From a virus, in IMG/VR virus record IMGVR_UViG_3300020478_002014, positions 1 to 25,906 of that record: 25,906 nt of DNA; one strand, given 5' to 3'. The notes under the pieces were generated by a model. The model ran no database searches and was not told where the DNA came from. It worked only from the letters and a program-made list of their open reading frames with translations. This document shows positions 7,854 through 14,384 of this stretch, piece by piece; position 1 is the stretch's first letter, and each line of letters begins with the position of its first letter. A program made the position numbers and the translations under genes.

Positions 7854-7891
7854 AAGCGGCGACTGACTGAGTACTACCTTAAGGGAATAAG

Positions 7892-8803
7892 ATGGCTTCA
7901 CATACAACTGATAACCCAATCGTCCGTGTAGATATGATCTTAGATGGAGAGGCCTACAAAGATCATGAAATACAAATTTTCACATTTGCACGAGCACTCA
8001 GGGATCTCGGGGATCTACTCTACGACTCAAGTGAAGAGTTAAATGGTGATAGAGATGCGATATCAGTGAAGGTGAACTCCGAGTTTATTGAAGGGTCTTT
8101 CGGGTTTGAAGTACTTGTAGAGCTTCTTCCTCACGCCACTAACGTCGTCGAGTATTTGGGGTTGGCTGGTGCCGCTGGCAGTAGTGCCGGAGGCCTGTTT
8201 GGGGTGCTGAAGTGGCTGAAGGGAGAAAAAATACAGTCAATATCTGAACTAACTGATGAGAAGAGCGAAAAGCGTCAAAGTGTGATCACTGATAAAAAAG
8301 GACGCACACTGAAGGTGCCGGAGCAGGTGGCGCGCCTAGCCGGGAGTCGTACCGTGCGCCGGAAGACTGATGACCTGATCAGGGGAGCTCTATTGACTGA
8401 GGGCACCTCAATACTCAAGTTTAAAGCGAAAAAATCAGGTGATGAAATAGAAGGTGAGAATAACCTGCCACCTGATCTGGTTCTCGATCATGAAGATACG
8501 GTCTCTTTCGCGGCCTTACGTCAAAAAGAGCTCTTAGACGAAAGTTATTCGTCGGAAGAGACTACTGTGAAGTTCATTTCCGCTACAATTAAAGGCAGGT
8601 CTGGCTGGAAAGTTGAAAGGTTGGGTAAAGAATATCCAGTGAAGATGGAAGATGAGCTATTCATAGAGAGACTTAAGTACTCAGATGATGCTCAAGTGTT
8701 TGGTAGGTCGTTCCATGTTCGTTTTGGTACTAGAAAAAGAATTAGTGGCGGCAAGGAATCCGTCACGTATGAAATTGAGAAGGTATTCTACGAAAAAAAG
8801 TAG
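7892..8803 (+). CDS. Unknown 303-residue accessory protein
   Basis: I do not recognise a named family. Residues 10-80 (VRVDMILDGEAYKDHEIQIF, then FARALRDLGDLL, then EELNGDRDAISVKV and FIEGSFGFEV) look like a compact alpha/beta domain. A Gly/Ala-rich hydrophobic segment follows (LGLAGAAGSSAGGLFGVLKWL, about 89-109), which could enter or touch a membrane. The rest is charged, with a likely beta-rich C-terminal domain (225-300). There is no signal peptide. The start follows an AAGGGA ribosome site. Codon use is clearly more AT-rich than in the flanking head genes, which suggests separate acquisition. It appears to be the first gene of a three-gene unit with two small hydrophobic proteins. A phage-exclusion or host-modifying cargo role is possible but not shown. 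Confidence 0.75.
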   Translation: MASHTTDNPIVRVDMILDGEAYKDHEIQIFTFARALRDLGDLLYDSSEELNGDRDAISVKVNSEFIEGSFGFEVLVELLPHATNVVEYLGLAGAAGSSAGGLFGVLKWLKGEKIQSISELTDEKSEKRQSVITDKKGRTLKVPEQVARLAGSRTVRRKTDDLIRGALLTEGTSILKFKAKKSGDEIEGENNLPPDLVLDHEDTVSFAALRQKELLDESYSSEETTVKFISATIKGRSGWKVERLGKEYPVKMEDELFIERLKYSDDAQVFGRSFHVRFGTRKRISGGKESVTYEIEKVFYEKK

Positions 8804-8824
8804 GTTGTTAGAGGAGGCGATGGT

Positions 8825-9058
8825 ATGGAAAATGTACTGCTTATAGCCAGTGTTATTATTGTTTTCTTTGCTAGTTTCTACCTCGTGGCGAAGATAGTTT
8901 TCTTCTGCCTTACATTCTTTTTGGGAACCAATTACACGCTAGTCATACACGACGAGAATGGTAAGACAAAAAAAATCAGACGACGGATAACGAATGATGC
9001 TGAGTTTGATAGTTTTGTAGACGAGTACGTAAATAAGGAAGGAAAGCTAATAGAATGA
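8825..9058 (+). CDS. Small membrane protein of the accessory unit
   Basis: A 77-residue protein of no recognised family. Residues 4-34 are almost entirely hydrophobic (VLLIASVIIVFFASFYLVAK, then IVFFCLTFFLG), enough for one long or two tightly packed membrane helices. The remaining 40 residues are polar, with a basic patch (KTKKIRRR) and an acidic end, so they probably face the cytoplasm. A strong GGAGG ribosome site (8813-8817) precedes the ATG. The gene is AT-rich like its upstream neighbour. Its stop overlaps the next ATG. Confidence 0.7.
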   Translation: MENVLLIASVIIVFFASFYLVAKIVFFCLTFFLGTNYTLVIHDENGKTKKIRRRITNDAEFDSFVDEYVNKEGKLIE

Positions 9059-9402
9059 CCCAAGAAAGTAGCTTGGCGAAGTCTGCAGGCAAAGGAACTG
9101 CTCGCGTAGCGATTGCTAGCGCTTTTGCCGCTCTCTATGCTTATTTACTTCAGGGTAATCTTGATGCCAAAGAGCTTATTACTCCCGCCGCATCTGCGCT
9201 AGGCATCATTACAAGTGAAATAGGCAATTGGTGTAACAAAGCATTTAGTGTAGATCCACGGAGGGTTAAGTTGGGAGTAATCGCTAGCTTGAGGCTTCGA
9301 CGTTTAAAAAAGCTGATGTCTGACCCCGGTGTTAATGATGCAACCAGAGAGAAGCTACAAGAAAAGTACCAGAAAATAATTTTGGTAAAAGCAGATCTCT
9401 AA
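9055..9402 (+). CDS. Unknown 115-residue accessory protein
   Basis: No family is recognised. The N-terminal half has two moderately hydrophobic helices (about residues 17-33, RVAIASAFAALYAYLLQ, and 41-55, ELITPAASALGIITS). The C-terminal half is basic and helical (RRVKLGVIASLRLRRLKKLM), then KLQEKYQKI. The protein may be membrane-associated. Its ATG overlaps the stop of the small membrane protein (ATGA), so the two are translationally coupled and probably act together. Composition is AT-rich, as for the rest of this unit. Confidence 0.7.
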   Translation: MTQESSLAKSAGKGTARVAIASAFAALYAYLLQGNLDAKELITPAASALGIITSEIGNWCNKAFSVDPRRVKLGVIASLRLRRLKKLMSDPGVNDATREKLQEKYQKIILVKADL

Positions 9403-9420
9403 CTTTAAATAAGGGAGTAG

Positions 9421-9939
9421 ATGTTGAAAGGATTCTCACTCACTCAACTGCTGGGCATGATTCTAATCGTCGCTGCCGTCGCCATCTTCGCCGGTATTCC
9501 AGCGCTCCAGGACATAGCCGAAAAGCCCGATCCGGTCACACCCGCAATCACAACTACCGCCACCAGTGATGACGAAGTCACGCAGCTGAATACCGCCGAT
9601 CTGTTACTGCAGGAATGCCCCGGCCTGGTAACGCACGGCGCAGACATCAAAGAGATCCGCATGACCCAGGGTGCCGCCAGTCTGACAGCCCAGCGCGAAA
9701 AACAATGGCAAACAGCGGTCAAAGCCACCGCGATCGTTAATGAAACAGTCACCAGCGCCCCGCAGCAATCAGCCGATCATCATTGCGAATACGAAGTTGG
9801 TATGACGCCGCTCGGCGAATACGGTTTTTACTGGAGCAAGGCGGTGTGTGCAGACCTCTGCGGTGTAAACGCCAATGGTCAGCGGTACGGCTACCACCTA
9901 ATCATGCACAGCATTGCGAGTGAAGAGGCCGCGCAATGA
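9421..9939 (+). CDS. Unknown membrane-anchored protein, cysteine-containing
   Basis: A 172-residue protein with a single N-terminal hydrophobic segment (residues 8-28, TQLLGMILIVAAVAIFAGIPA), a Thr/Asp-rich linker and a C-terminal domain carrying Cys66, Cys122, Cys143 and Cys147. It is most likely anchored in the inner membrane with a disulfide-bearing periplasmic domain. I do not recognise a family. The ribosome site AAGGGAG directly precedes the ATG. Unlike the three genes before it, the base composition is phage-like. Its stop overlaps the start of the next gene, which also encodes a membrane-anchored protein. Superinfection exclusion or envelope modification fits the topology but is only inference. 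Confidence 0.7.
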   Translation: MLKGFSLTQLLGMILIVAAVAIFAGIPALQDIAEKPDPVTPAITTTATSDDEVTQLNTADLLLQECPGLVTHGADIKEIRMTQGAASLTAQREKQWQTAVKATAIVNETVTSAPQQSADHHCEYEVGMTPLGEYGFYWSKAVCADLCGVNANGQRYGYHLIMHSIASEEAAQ

Positions 9940-10574
9940 CGGCGGAAGTGGAAGCAGCTAAAGAATTCGCGTTTAGTCTTAATGATCTATTGACCGGGCT
10001 TGCGGTACTTCTATCTTTGATTGCGATTTATGTTTCGCACTTTATGCGCTGGAGTAAAATAACTATCGCTCCAGCATTGACTCCCGAATCATTCACAACG
10101 GTGGGAAAGACTAAAGCTAGGTTCGCGGATAATTCTCAAGAAATTACAAAAGCCACGCTAGCCGTGAATTATGATCTGCTGGCATTTGCAACGGGAAATG
10201 CCTCTGTATTATTAGAATCTGTATCTCTGGTGCCGGACGACGATGCTATAGACAGGAGACGCTGGCCCGGCTGCAAAATCTCTGAAAGTTTAACGGCGGA
10301 CTCTGTGTCTGTTTTTAAAATGCAGATAAGGGGTGACGATATAAGTTCAAGACCGGAGCTACACGTCACCGACTTAAATGATGAGGTGTATGAATTTACG
10401 TTTAATGCAGATATATACACGCCTGACGGTCATTGCAAAAAAGTGGTGATACCGGTGAAAGTTTTTTTAATGAAGACAGGAAATGTCGAAAAAGTAGAGT
10501 GCTCCCGTTTTACTTTAAAATACCGCTCGCCGATACTGCCGCCCGGTCTTAAAGAATTCTTTACCGGCAAGTAA
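9936..10574 (+). CDS. Unknown 212-residue protein with N-terminal membrane helix
   Basis: No family is recognised. One membrane helix (about residues 18-36, LLTGLAVLLSLIAIYVSHF) is followed by a roughly 175-residue domain that looks mainly beta-stranded, with alternating strands such as ATLAVNYDLLAF, ASVLLESVSLVP and VYEFTFNADIYTP. It has no lipobox or clear cleavage site. The ATG overlaps the previous stop (ATGA). The gene is AT-richer than the head genes. It is the last gene of the accessory block, 56 bases before the protease gene. Confidence 0.7.
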   Translation: MTAEVEAAKEFAFSLNDLLTGLAVLLSLIAIYVSHFMRWSKITIAPALTPESFTTVGKTKARFADNSQEITKATLAVNYDLLAFATGNASVLLESVSLVPDDDAIDRRRWPGCKISESLTADSVSVFKMQIRGDDISSRPELHVTDLNDEVYEFTFNADIYTPDGHCKKVVIPVKVFLMKTGNVEKVECSRFTLKYRSPILPPGLKEFFTGK

Positions 10575-10608
10575 CCCACCGGAACGCACACCCCCGCCAT
10601 CCCTGAAC

Positions 10609-10630
10609 GTGGCCAGAACATACTGGCCAC
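10609..10630 (+). promoter_or_regulatory. Hairpin abutting the protease start codon
   Basis: GTGGCCAG (10609-10616) and CTGGCCAC (10623-10630) are perfect 8-bp inverted arms around a 6-base AACATA loop. The 3' arm ends on the base before the protease ATG at 10631. No purine-rich Shine-Dalgarno is present in the usual window; the hairpin occupies it. A translational control structure, an operator, or a processing or termination signal closing the accessory unit are all possible. Confidence 0.5.
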
Positions 10631-11680
10631 ATGAAAACACCAAACGCCCTTTATACCGCGCTCAACTCAGAAGCCGCACCGCAGATGGCGGAACAGCCGC
10701 ACCTGCTCGATGCGCTCTGCTTTGAACTGTCAGACGACGGCAGCATCCCCGAATGGGTGCCGCTGATCCCTGTCGGCACATTCACGGGCCGCGACGGGCG
10801 CACCTGGCACAACAATCAGCCAGACAATGTCATCCAGCTGACCACTGCCAGCAACCGCGAGCAGCCCCTCGACTGGGAGCACAGCACCGAATTGAAACGC
10901 CCCAAAGGCGAAGAAGCCCCAGCGGCTGGCTGGTTTACCGACTACCGCATCAACAATGGTCACATCGAGGGCCGCCTCGAATTTACCCCGCGCGGTCTGA
11001 AGTCCGTTCAGAACCGCGAATACCGCTATCTGTCGCCCGTGTTTCGCTACGACAGCGCAGGCAACGTCTACGACATCCGCAGCGCGGGCCTGACCAATAT
11101 GCACAACCTGCTGCTGCCTGCTCTGAATCAGGAGCAACACGATCACGCCCACTTAACCCCAGATCAGGAGTCCACCGACATGGATCTCAAAGCACTGCTG
11201 GCCGCAATTGCGACCGCCCTCAATACTGAAATCACCAGCCCAGAACAGGCGCTCGACGCAATCAAACAGCAGGCGACCGATCTGCAGACCGCGCTCAACA
11301 CCGAACGCCAGCCGGATCTGGCGTCCTATGTGCCGGTCGATACCCACAACCAGGCGCTGCAGCGTGCCCAGAACGCCGAGCAGGAACTCAGCAACCATCT
11401 AGCCACTGCACGCAATGCCGAGATCGACACCGCCATCGACGACGCCGTTGCTGCAGGCAAGATCGCTCCAAGCAATAAAGAGTTTTACCGCACCGCCTGC
11501 AACAGCGAAGACGGCCTGGCGAACTTCCGCAAGTTCGTCGCCAGCGCGCCAGTGATCGCCCCCGAGTCCAACCTCGACGGCAAAAAGGTCACAAACCACA
11601 AAACCGCACTCAACAGCGAAGAGCAGGCGCTGGCCGACATGTTCGGCAACACCGCCGAAGATCTCGCCAAGTACGCATAA
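10631..11680 (+). CDS. I: Head maturation protease with C-terminal scaffold (Mu I-like)
   Basis: A 349-residue Mu-type protease-scaffold. The N-terminal protease spans residues 20 to about 165: WVPLIPVGTFTGRDGRTW, then PLDWEHST with His84, and YRYLSPVF with Ser135 as candidate catalytic residues. The C-terminal part from about residue 184 is a helical scaffold rich in Ala, Gln and Asp. A peptide of the form TALN(S/T)E recurs at residues 9-14, 195-200, 220-225 and 325-330, with variants at 164-168 and 288-293. These may be self-cleavage sites. The ATG has no obvious Shine-Dalgarno and is preceded by a hairpin; no in-frame start lies between it and the stop codon at 10604. The protease would process scaffold and portal during head maturation. 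Confidence 0.9.
   Translation: MKTPNALYTALNSEAAPQMAEQPHLLDALCFELSDDGSIPEWVPLIPVGTFTGRDGRTWHNNQPDNVIQLTTASNREQPLDWEHSTELKRPKGEEAPAAGWFTDYRINNGHIEGRLEFTPRGLKSVQNREYRYLSPVFRYDSAGNVYDIRSAGLTNMHNLLLPALNQEQHDHAHLTPDQESTDMDLKALLAAIATALNTEITSPEQALDAIKQQATDLQTALNTERQPDLASYVPVDTHNQALQRAQNAEQELSNHLATARNAEIDTAIDDAVAAGKIAPSNKEFYRTACNSEDGLANFRKFVASAPVIAPESNLDGKKVTNHKTALNSEEQALADMFGNTAEDLAKYA
11180..11680 (+). CDS. Z: Nested in-frame scaffold protein (Mu Z-like)
   Basis: An internal ATG at 11180 lies in the same frame as the protease (its Met184) and is preceded by AGGAG at 11166-11170, nine bases away. It would yield a 166-residue protein beginning MDLKALLAAIATALNTE, consisting only of the helical scaffold part. 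Mu makes its scaffold in the same way, from a gene nested in phase in the 3' end of the protease gene. The ribosome site here is much better than that of the full-length protease, which fits a scaffold needed in far greater amounts. Confidence 0.75.
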   Translation: MDLKALLAAIATALNTEITSPEQALDAIKQQATDLQTALNTERQPDLASYVPVDTHNQALQRAQNAEQELSNHLATARNAEIDTAIDDAVAAGKIAPSNKEFYRTACNSEDGLANFRKFVASAPVIAPESNLDGKKVTNHKTALNSEEQALADMFGNTAEDLAKYA

Positions 11681-11694
11681 AGAAGTACAAGAAA

Positions 11695-11716
11695 AAGCGC
11701 GAATAAACGCGCGCTT
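11695..11716 (+). other. GC-rich hairpin between scaffold and decoration genes
   Basis: AAGCGCG (11695-11701) pairs with CGCGCTT (11710-11716) around an 8-base loop in the 72-base gap. There is no T-run after it, so it is not a typical intrinsic terminator. It may be an RNA processing or stability element ahead of the highly expressed capsid genes. Confidence 0.4.
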
Positions 11717-11752
11717 AATCCAGATTTAAAACCGCCTTAAAGGAGCACTCCA

Positions 11753-12154
11753 ATGGCACTCACTCAAGACCGAAATACGCCAAGCCGCGCAGGGGATCTG
11801 ATCTCTGTGCCAATGGCGGCAGGTGCAACGATTTACGCGGGCGCGATGGTTGTTGCCAACGCCTCGGGCTTTGCTGCACCCGGCACCACAGCCACCGGCC
11901 TGACCTACCTGGGCCGCGCTGAAAGCGCCGAGAACAACATCGACGGCAGTGACGGCGACATCGTCATGCAGGTGCGTCGTGGCTGTGCGTTCCAGTTCAA
12001 AAACGACGGCAGCGACCCTGTGACCCAGGCCAGCCTCGGCAAAGCCTGCTACATCGTCGACGACGAAACCGTCGCGGCTACCAACGGATCTTCCACCCGC
12101 TCAGCTGCTGGCACCGTGATCGCCGTCGGCGCAGATGGCGTGTGGGTTGAATAA
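11753..12154 (+). CDS. Capsid decoration (cement) protein, DUF2190-like
   Basis: A 133-residue protein between protease-scaffold and major capsid, the place of decoration proteins in many Mu-like phages. The sequence is a small beta-rich domain: MALTQDRNTPSRAGDLISVP, then AGATIYAGAMVVANASGFAAPG, then VMQVRRGCAFQF and a C-terminal GTVIAVGADGVWVE. The repeated small residues and GTTATGLTYLGRAE pattern match DUF2190-type cement proteins that stabilise the expanded head. AAAGGAG lies just upstream of the ATG, and TAAGGAG closes the gene and serves the capsid gene. The role is a family inference. Confidence 0.72.
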   Translation: MALTQDRNTPSRAGDLISVPMAAGATIYAGAMVVANASGFAAPGTTATGLTYLGRAESAENNIDGSDGDIVMQVRRGCAFQFKNDGSDPVTQASLGKACYIVDDETVAATNGSSTRSAAGTVIAVGADGVWVE

Positions 12155-12165
12155 GGAGCACTAAA

Positions 12166-13059
12166 ATGCTGATTAATAAAGATTCAATCGGAAATCTCTT
12201 CCGCAATATCAAAGCCACCTTTCACAAGGCCTTTGATTCTGCCCCATCTAAATGGCAACAGGTAGCGATGCGTGTGCCATCGTCCACCTCTGTCGAAGAC
12301 TACGCATGGCTGTCTAACTTCCCGAAAATGCGCAAATGGATCGGCGAGAAGTTCGTCAAATCTCTGTCCGCATTTAAATACACCCTCGCAAACGAACCCT
12401 ACGAAGCAACGATCGAAGTGCATCGCGATCAGATCGAAGACGATCAGATCGGCTTTGTCGGCCCTCAGGCCCAGGGCGCGGGATTCTCGGCCAAACAGTG
12501 GCCTGATGAGTTGGTGTTCGAGGCGGTCAATAAAGGCACCACAACTATCTGCCACGACGGTCAGTATTTCTTCGATACCGATCACCCGGTAGGCGATGGC
12601 TCAGTCTCTAACAAGTTCGCATATCCGCTAAGCATCGCCACGCTCGCCGCAGCTCAGGCGTCCTATGGCGCTGTGCGCTCTGCGCAAAAGATGCAGAAAG
12701 ACGAAGAAGGCCGCCCGCTGAACGTCAATCCGAACGTGCTGCTGGTTGCCACCAACATCGAAGACACCGCCAACACCCTGATGACCGTCGACAAGCTCGA
12801 AGACGGTAAGCCGAACCCATACAAAGGCACCGCCGAAGTGGTCGAGGCGCCGTGGCTCGATGACAACACCTGGTACCTGCTCGACACCACCAAGCCGGTT
12901 AAGCCGTTCGTCTTCCAGGAGCGTAAAGCACCGATGATGGTCAGCCTGACAGACCCATCCTCTGAATCAGTATTCAATACTGGCCTGTTTAAGTTCAGTG
13001 TCGAGGCGCGCGGTGCAGCGGGTTACGGATTCTGGCAGCTCGCGTTTAAAGGCAACTAA
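12166..13059 (+). CDS. T: Major capsid protein (Mu gpT-like)
   Basis: A 297-residue Mu-type major head subunit. Recognisable blocks are MLINKDSIGNLFRNIKATFHKAF at the N-terminus, WLSNFPKMRKWIGEK (residues 44-58), the YEATIEVHRDQIEDDQIG segment (79-96) and FDTDHPV (about 139-145). It has the expected length of this family, which has an HK97-type fold, and shows no cleaved N-terminal delta domain; scaffolding comes from the separate nested gene. The ribosome site is TAAGGAG, shared with the decoration stop codon. It should be the most abundant virion protein and is followed by a gap with terminator-like hairpins. Confidence 0.94.
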   Translation: MLINKDSIGNLFRNIKATFHKAFDSAPSKWQQVAMRVPSSTSVEDYAWLSNFPKMRKWIGEKFVKSLSAFKYTLANEPYEATIEVHRDQIEDDQIGFVGPQAQGAGFSAKQWPDELVFEAVNKGTTTICHDGQYFFDTDHPVGDGSVSNKFAYPLSIATLAAAQASYGAVRSAQKMQKDEEGRPLNVNPNVLLVATNIEDTANTLMTVDKLEDGKPNPYKGTAEVVEAPWLDDNTWYLLDTTKPVKPFVFQERKAPMMVSLTDPSSESVFNTGLFKFSVEARGAAGYGFWQLAFKGN

Positions 13060-13076
13060 CGCACGCCAGTAAAGAG

Positions 13077-13131
13077 TCGGCGGCACAGGGCAGCAGTAAG
13101 TACCGCCGATCGGGCAAGGACGCCCACCCTT
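13077..13131 (+). terminator. Two hairpins after the major capsid gene, possible terminator
   Basis: In the 100-base gap after the capsid gene, TCGGCGG (13077-13083) can pair with CCGCCGA (13103-13109). Just downstream GGGC (13112-13115) pairs with GCCC (13122-13125) and is followed by ACCCTTTT. The second hairpin with its T-run resembles a weak, partial terminator that could lower transcription after the capsid gene, or a barrier protecting the capsid mRNA 3' end. Strength cannot be judged by eye. Confidence 0.4.
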
Positions 13132-13159
13132 TTAAACCGAATTTAACAGGAGCCAGATC

Positions 13160-13489
13160 ATGGCATCGACAAAACCAGCGGCGAAAACCGCAACAGCTAA
13201 AGCAGCAGCAGACACCACTGCAGCGGCAGACGCAAAAGCAGCCGAAGCGAAAGCAGCCGAAGCGAAAGCACAAAGCGCCAAGCCAGCGGCAAAAGCCCCA
13301 GTCAAAAAGCCGGGCCTGATCGTCAGTACACGCAAGGGCGTGAAGAGCTTCCGCCGCGCGGGCCTGGCCTTCACCGAAGCCGAAACCACGATCGCCGCCG
13401 ATACGCTCAAAGCCGAACAGATCGAAGCTTTGAAGAGTGAACCAATGCTCACTGTGCGCGAACTCGACGACATTAGCGACAGCGAATAA
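13160..13489 (+). CDS. HI1506-like head protein (Mu gp35 position)
   Basis: A 109-residue protein in two parts. Residues 1-48 are a low-complexity Ala/Lys/Glu helix (ATAKAAADTTAAADAKAAEA, then a repeated KAAEA unit and a Lys/Pro stretch). Residues 49-109 hold a compact domain (PGLIVSTRKGVKSFRRAGLAFTEA, then ADTLKAEQIEALKSEPMLTV) that matches the HI1506/FluMu-type small protein found after the capsid gene in Mu-like phages. Its molecular role is not established. AGGAG at 13148-13152 gives a good start. Confidence 0.75.
   Translation: MASTKPAAKTATAKAAADTTAAADAKAAEAKAAEAKAQSAKPAAKAPVKKPGLIVSTRKGVKSFRRAGLAFTEAETTIAADTLKAEQIEALKSEPMLTVRELDDISDSE
13235..13270 (+). repeat. 15-bp tandem repeat, about 2.4 copies
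   Basis: The unit AAAGCAGCCGAAGCG occurs perfectly at 13235-13249 and 13250-13264, then AAAGCA of a third copy. It is in frame and encodes KAAEA repeats of the low-complexity N-terminal arm, so slippage would change arm length without breaking the gene. Confidence 0.85.
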
Positions 13490-13500
13490 GGCGACCGGGC

Positions 13501-13917
13501 ATGGCATACGCAACCCAGCAAGACATCATCGACCGTTACAGCCTCGACGAGCTGCTGATCCTGACCGACCGCGATCAGGACGACCAGCCCGACACCGCTG
13601 TCGTCGATCGCGCCCTGGCTGACGCAACCGCAGAGATAGACACCTATCTCGCTGCGCGTTACCAGGTGCCGCTGTCCAGCGTGCCCGATGTCCTGCTGCG
13701 GCTCTGCGTTGATATTGCCATCTATCGCCTGTCGACCGACCGCGCAGGCGGCACCGAAGAGCGCCGCACGCGCTACGAAGACGCCACCGCCATGCTGCGT
13801 TTAATCGCCAAAGGCGAGGTATCCCTCGGCCTGCCAACGCCACCAAAAAGCAGCAATGGTGCCGTACTGGTTGTGGGGTCTGAACGCAAGTTCAAGCGCG
13901 GGAGCTTCCGCCCATGA
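13501..13917 (+). CDS. DUF1320 protein (Mu gp36-like), head-tail connection
   Basis: A 138-residue DUF1320 protein. Characteristic features are YATQQDIIDRYSLDELL at the start, DRALADATAEIDTYLAARYQVPL (residues 37-59), then LRLCVDIAIYRL and RYEDATAMLRLIAKGE. The family is helical and related in arrangement to the head-completion proteins that extend the portal (gp6/gp15 type). The gene overlaps the next one by four bases (ATGA). The adaptor role is a family-level inference. Confidence 0.85.
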   Translation: MAYATQQDIIDRYSLDELLILTDRDQDDQPDTAVVDRALADATAEIDTYLAARYQVPLSSVPDVLLRLCVDIAIYRLSTDRAGGTEERRTRYEDATAMLRLIAKGEVSLGLPTPPKSSNGAVLVVGSERKFKRGSFRP

Positions 13918-14384
13918 GTCTGCAGATCACCGCCAACATCGACGGCATCGCCAAGCTGCCGCGCAGGCTGGATCAGCTCGCCGCATGGGAAAGGGCCGTC
14001 CTGCTCGAAGGCCTCGCCGCCGAGACAGAAAGCCAGACCCGTCGCCGTCTTAACGAAGAAAAGACCAGCCCCGACGGCACGCCCTGGGAGCAATGGTCTG
14101 ACCGCTACGCGGCAAAACGTCGCAGCGGTCACAGCTTGCTGATGGGCGAAGGCGATCTGCACGACAGCATCGAATCCGTGCCCCTCGACGATGACAGCAT
14201 CGCCGTCGGCTCGAACCTGATTTACGCCGCCATTCACGACCTGGGCGGCACAGAAGACATGGCCCCAGCACCTGCGGGCATCCCGCAGCGCCAATACCTG
14301 GGCTGGTCAGACGACAACCTCGACGACCTGCAGAACGTCGTCGACGACTTTATCGGCGACATAGTCCGGGAGGCCATGCAATGA
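13914..14384 (+). CDS. G: Phage virion morphogenesis protein (Mu G-like)
   Basis: A 156-residue tail-completion type protein. It matches the phage virion morphogenesis family: EEKTSPDGTPWEQWSDRYAAK (residues 49-69), SLLMGEGDLHDSIESV (76-91), VGSNLIYAAIHDLGGTE and IPQRQYLGWSDDNLDDL, the family's usual PxRxfLG-like end. Homologues are needed for stable head-tail joining. In Mu the G gene lies directly after F, before I. Here it lies after the DUF1320 gene. It overlaps genes on both sides by four bases. Confidence 0.88.
   Translation: MSLQITANIDGIAKLPRRLDQLAAWERAVLLEGLAAETESQTRRRLNEEKTSPDGTPWEQWSDRYAAKRRSGHSLLMGEGDLHDSIESVPLDDDSIAVGSNLIYAAIHDLGGTEDMAPAPAGIPQRQYLGWSDDNLDDLQNVVDDFIGDIVREAMQ

Noticed and set aside
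7674-10630. Naming the cargo as a specific known defence or exclusion system
   Set aside because: None of the five proteins shows a motif I can tie to a named system; only topology and position point that way.
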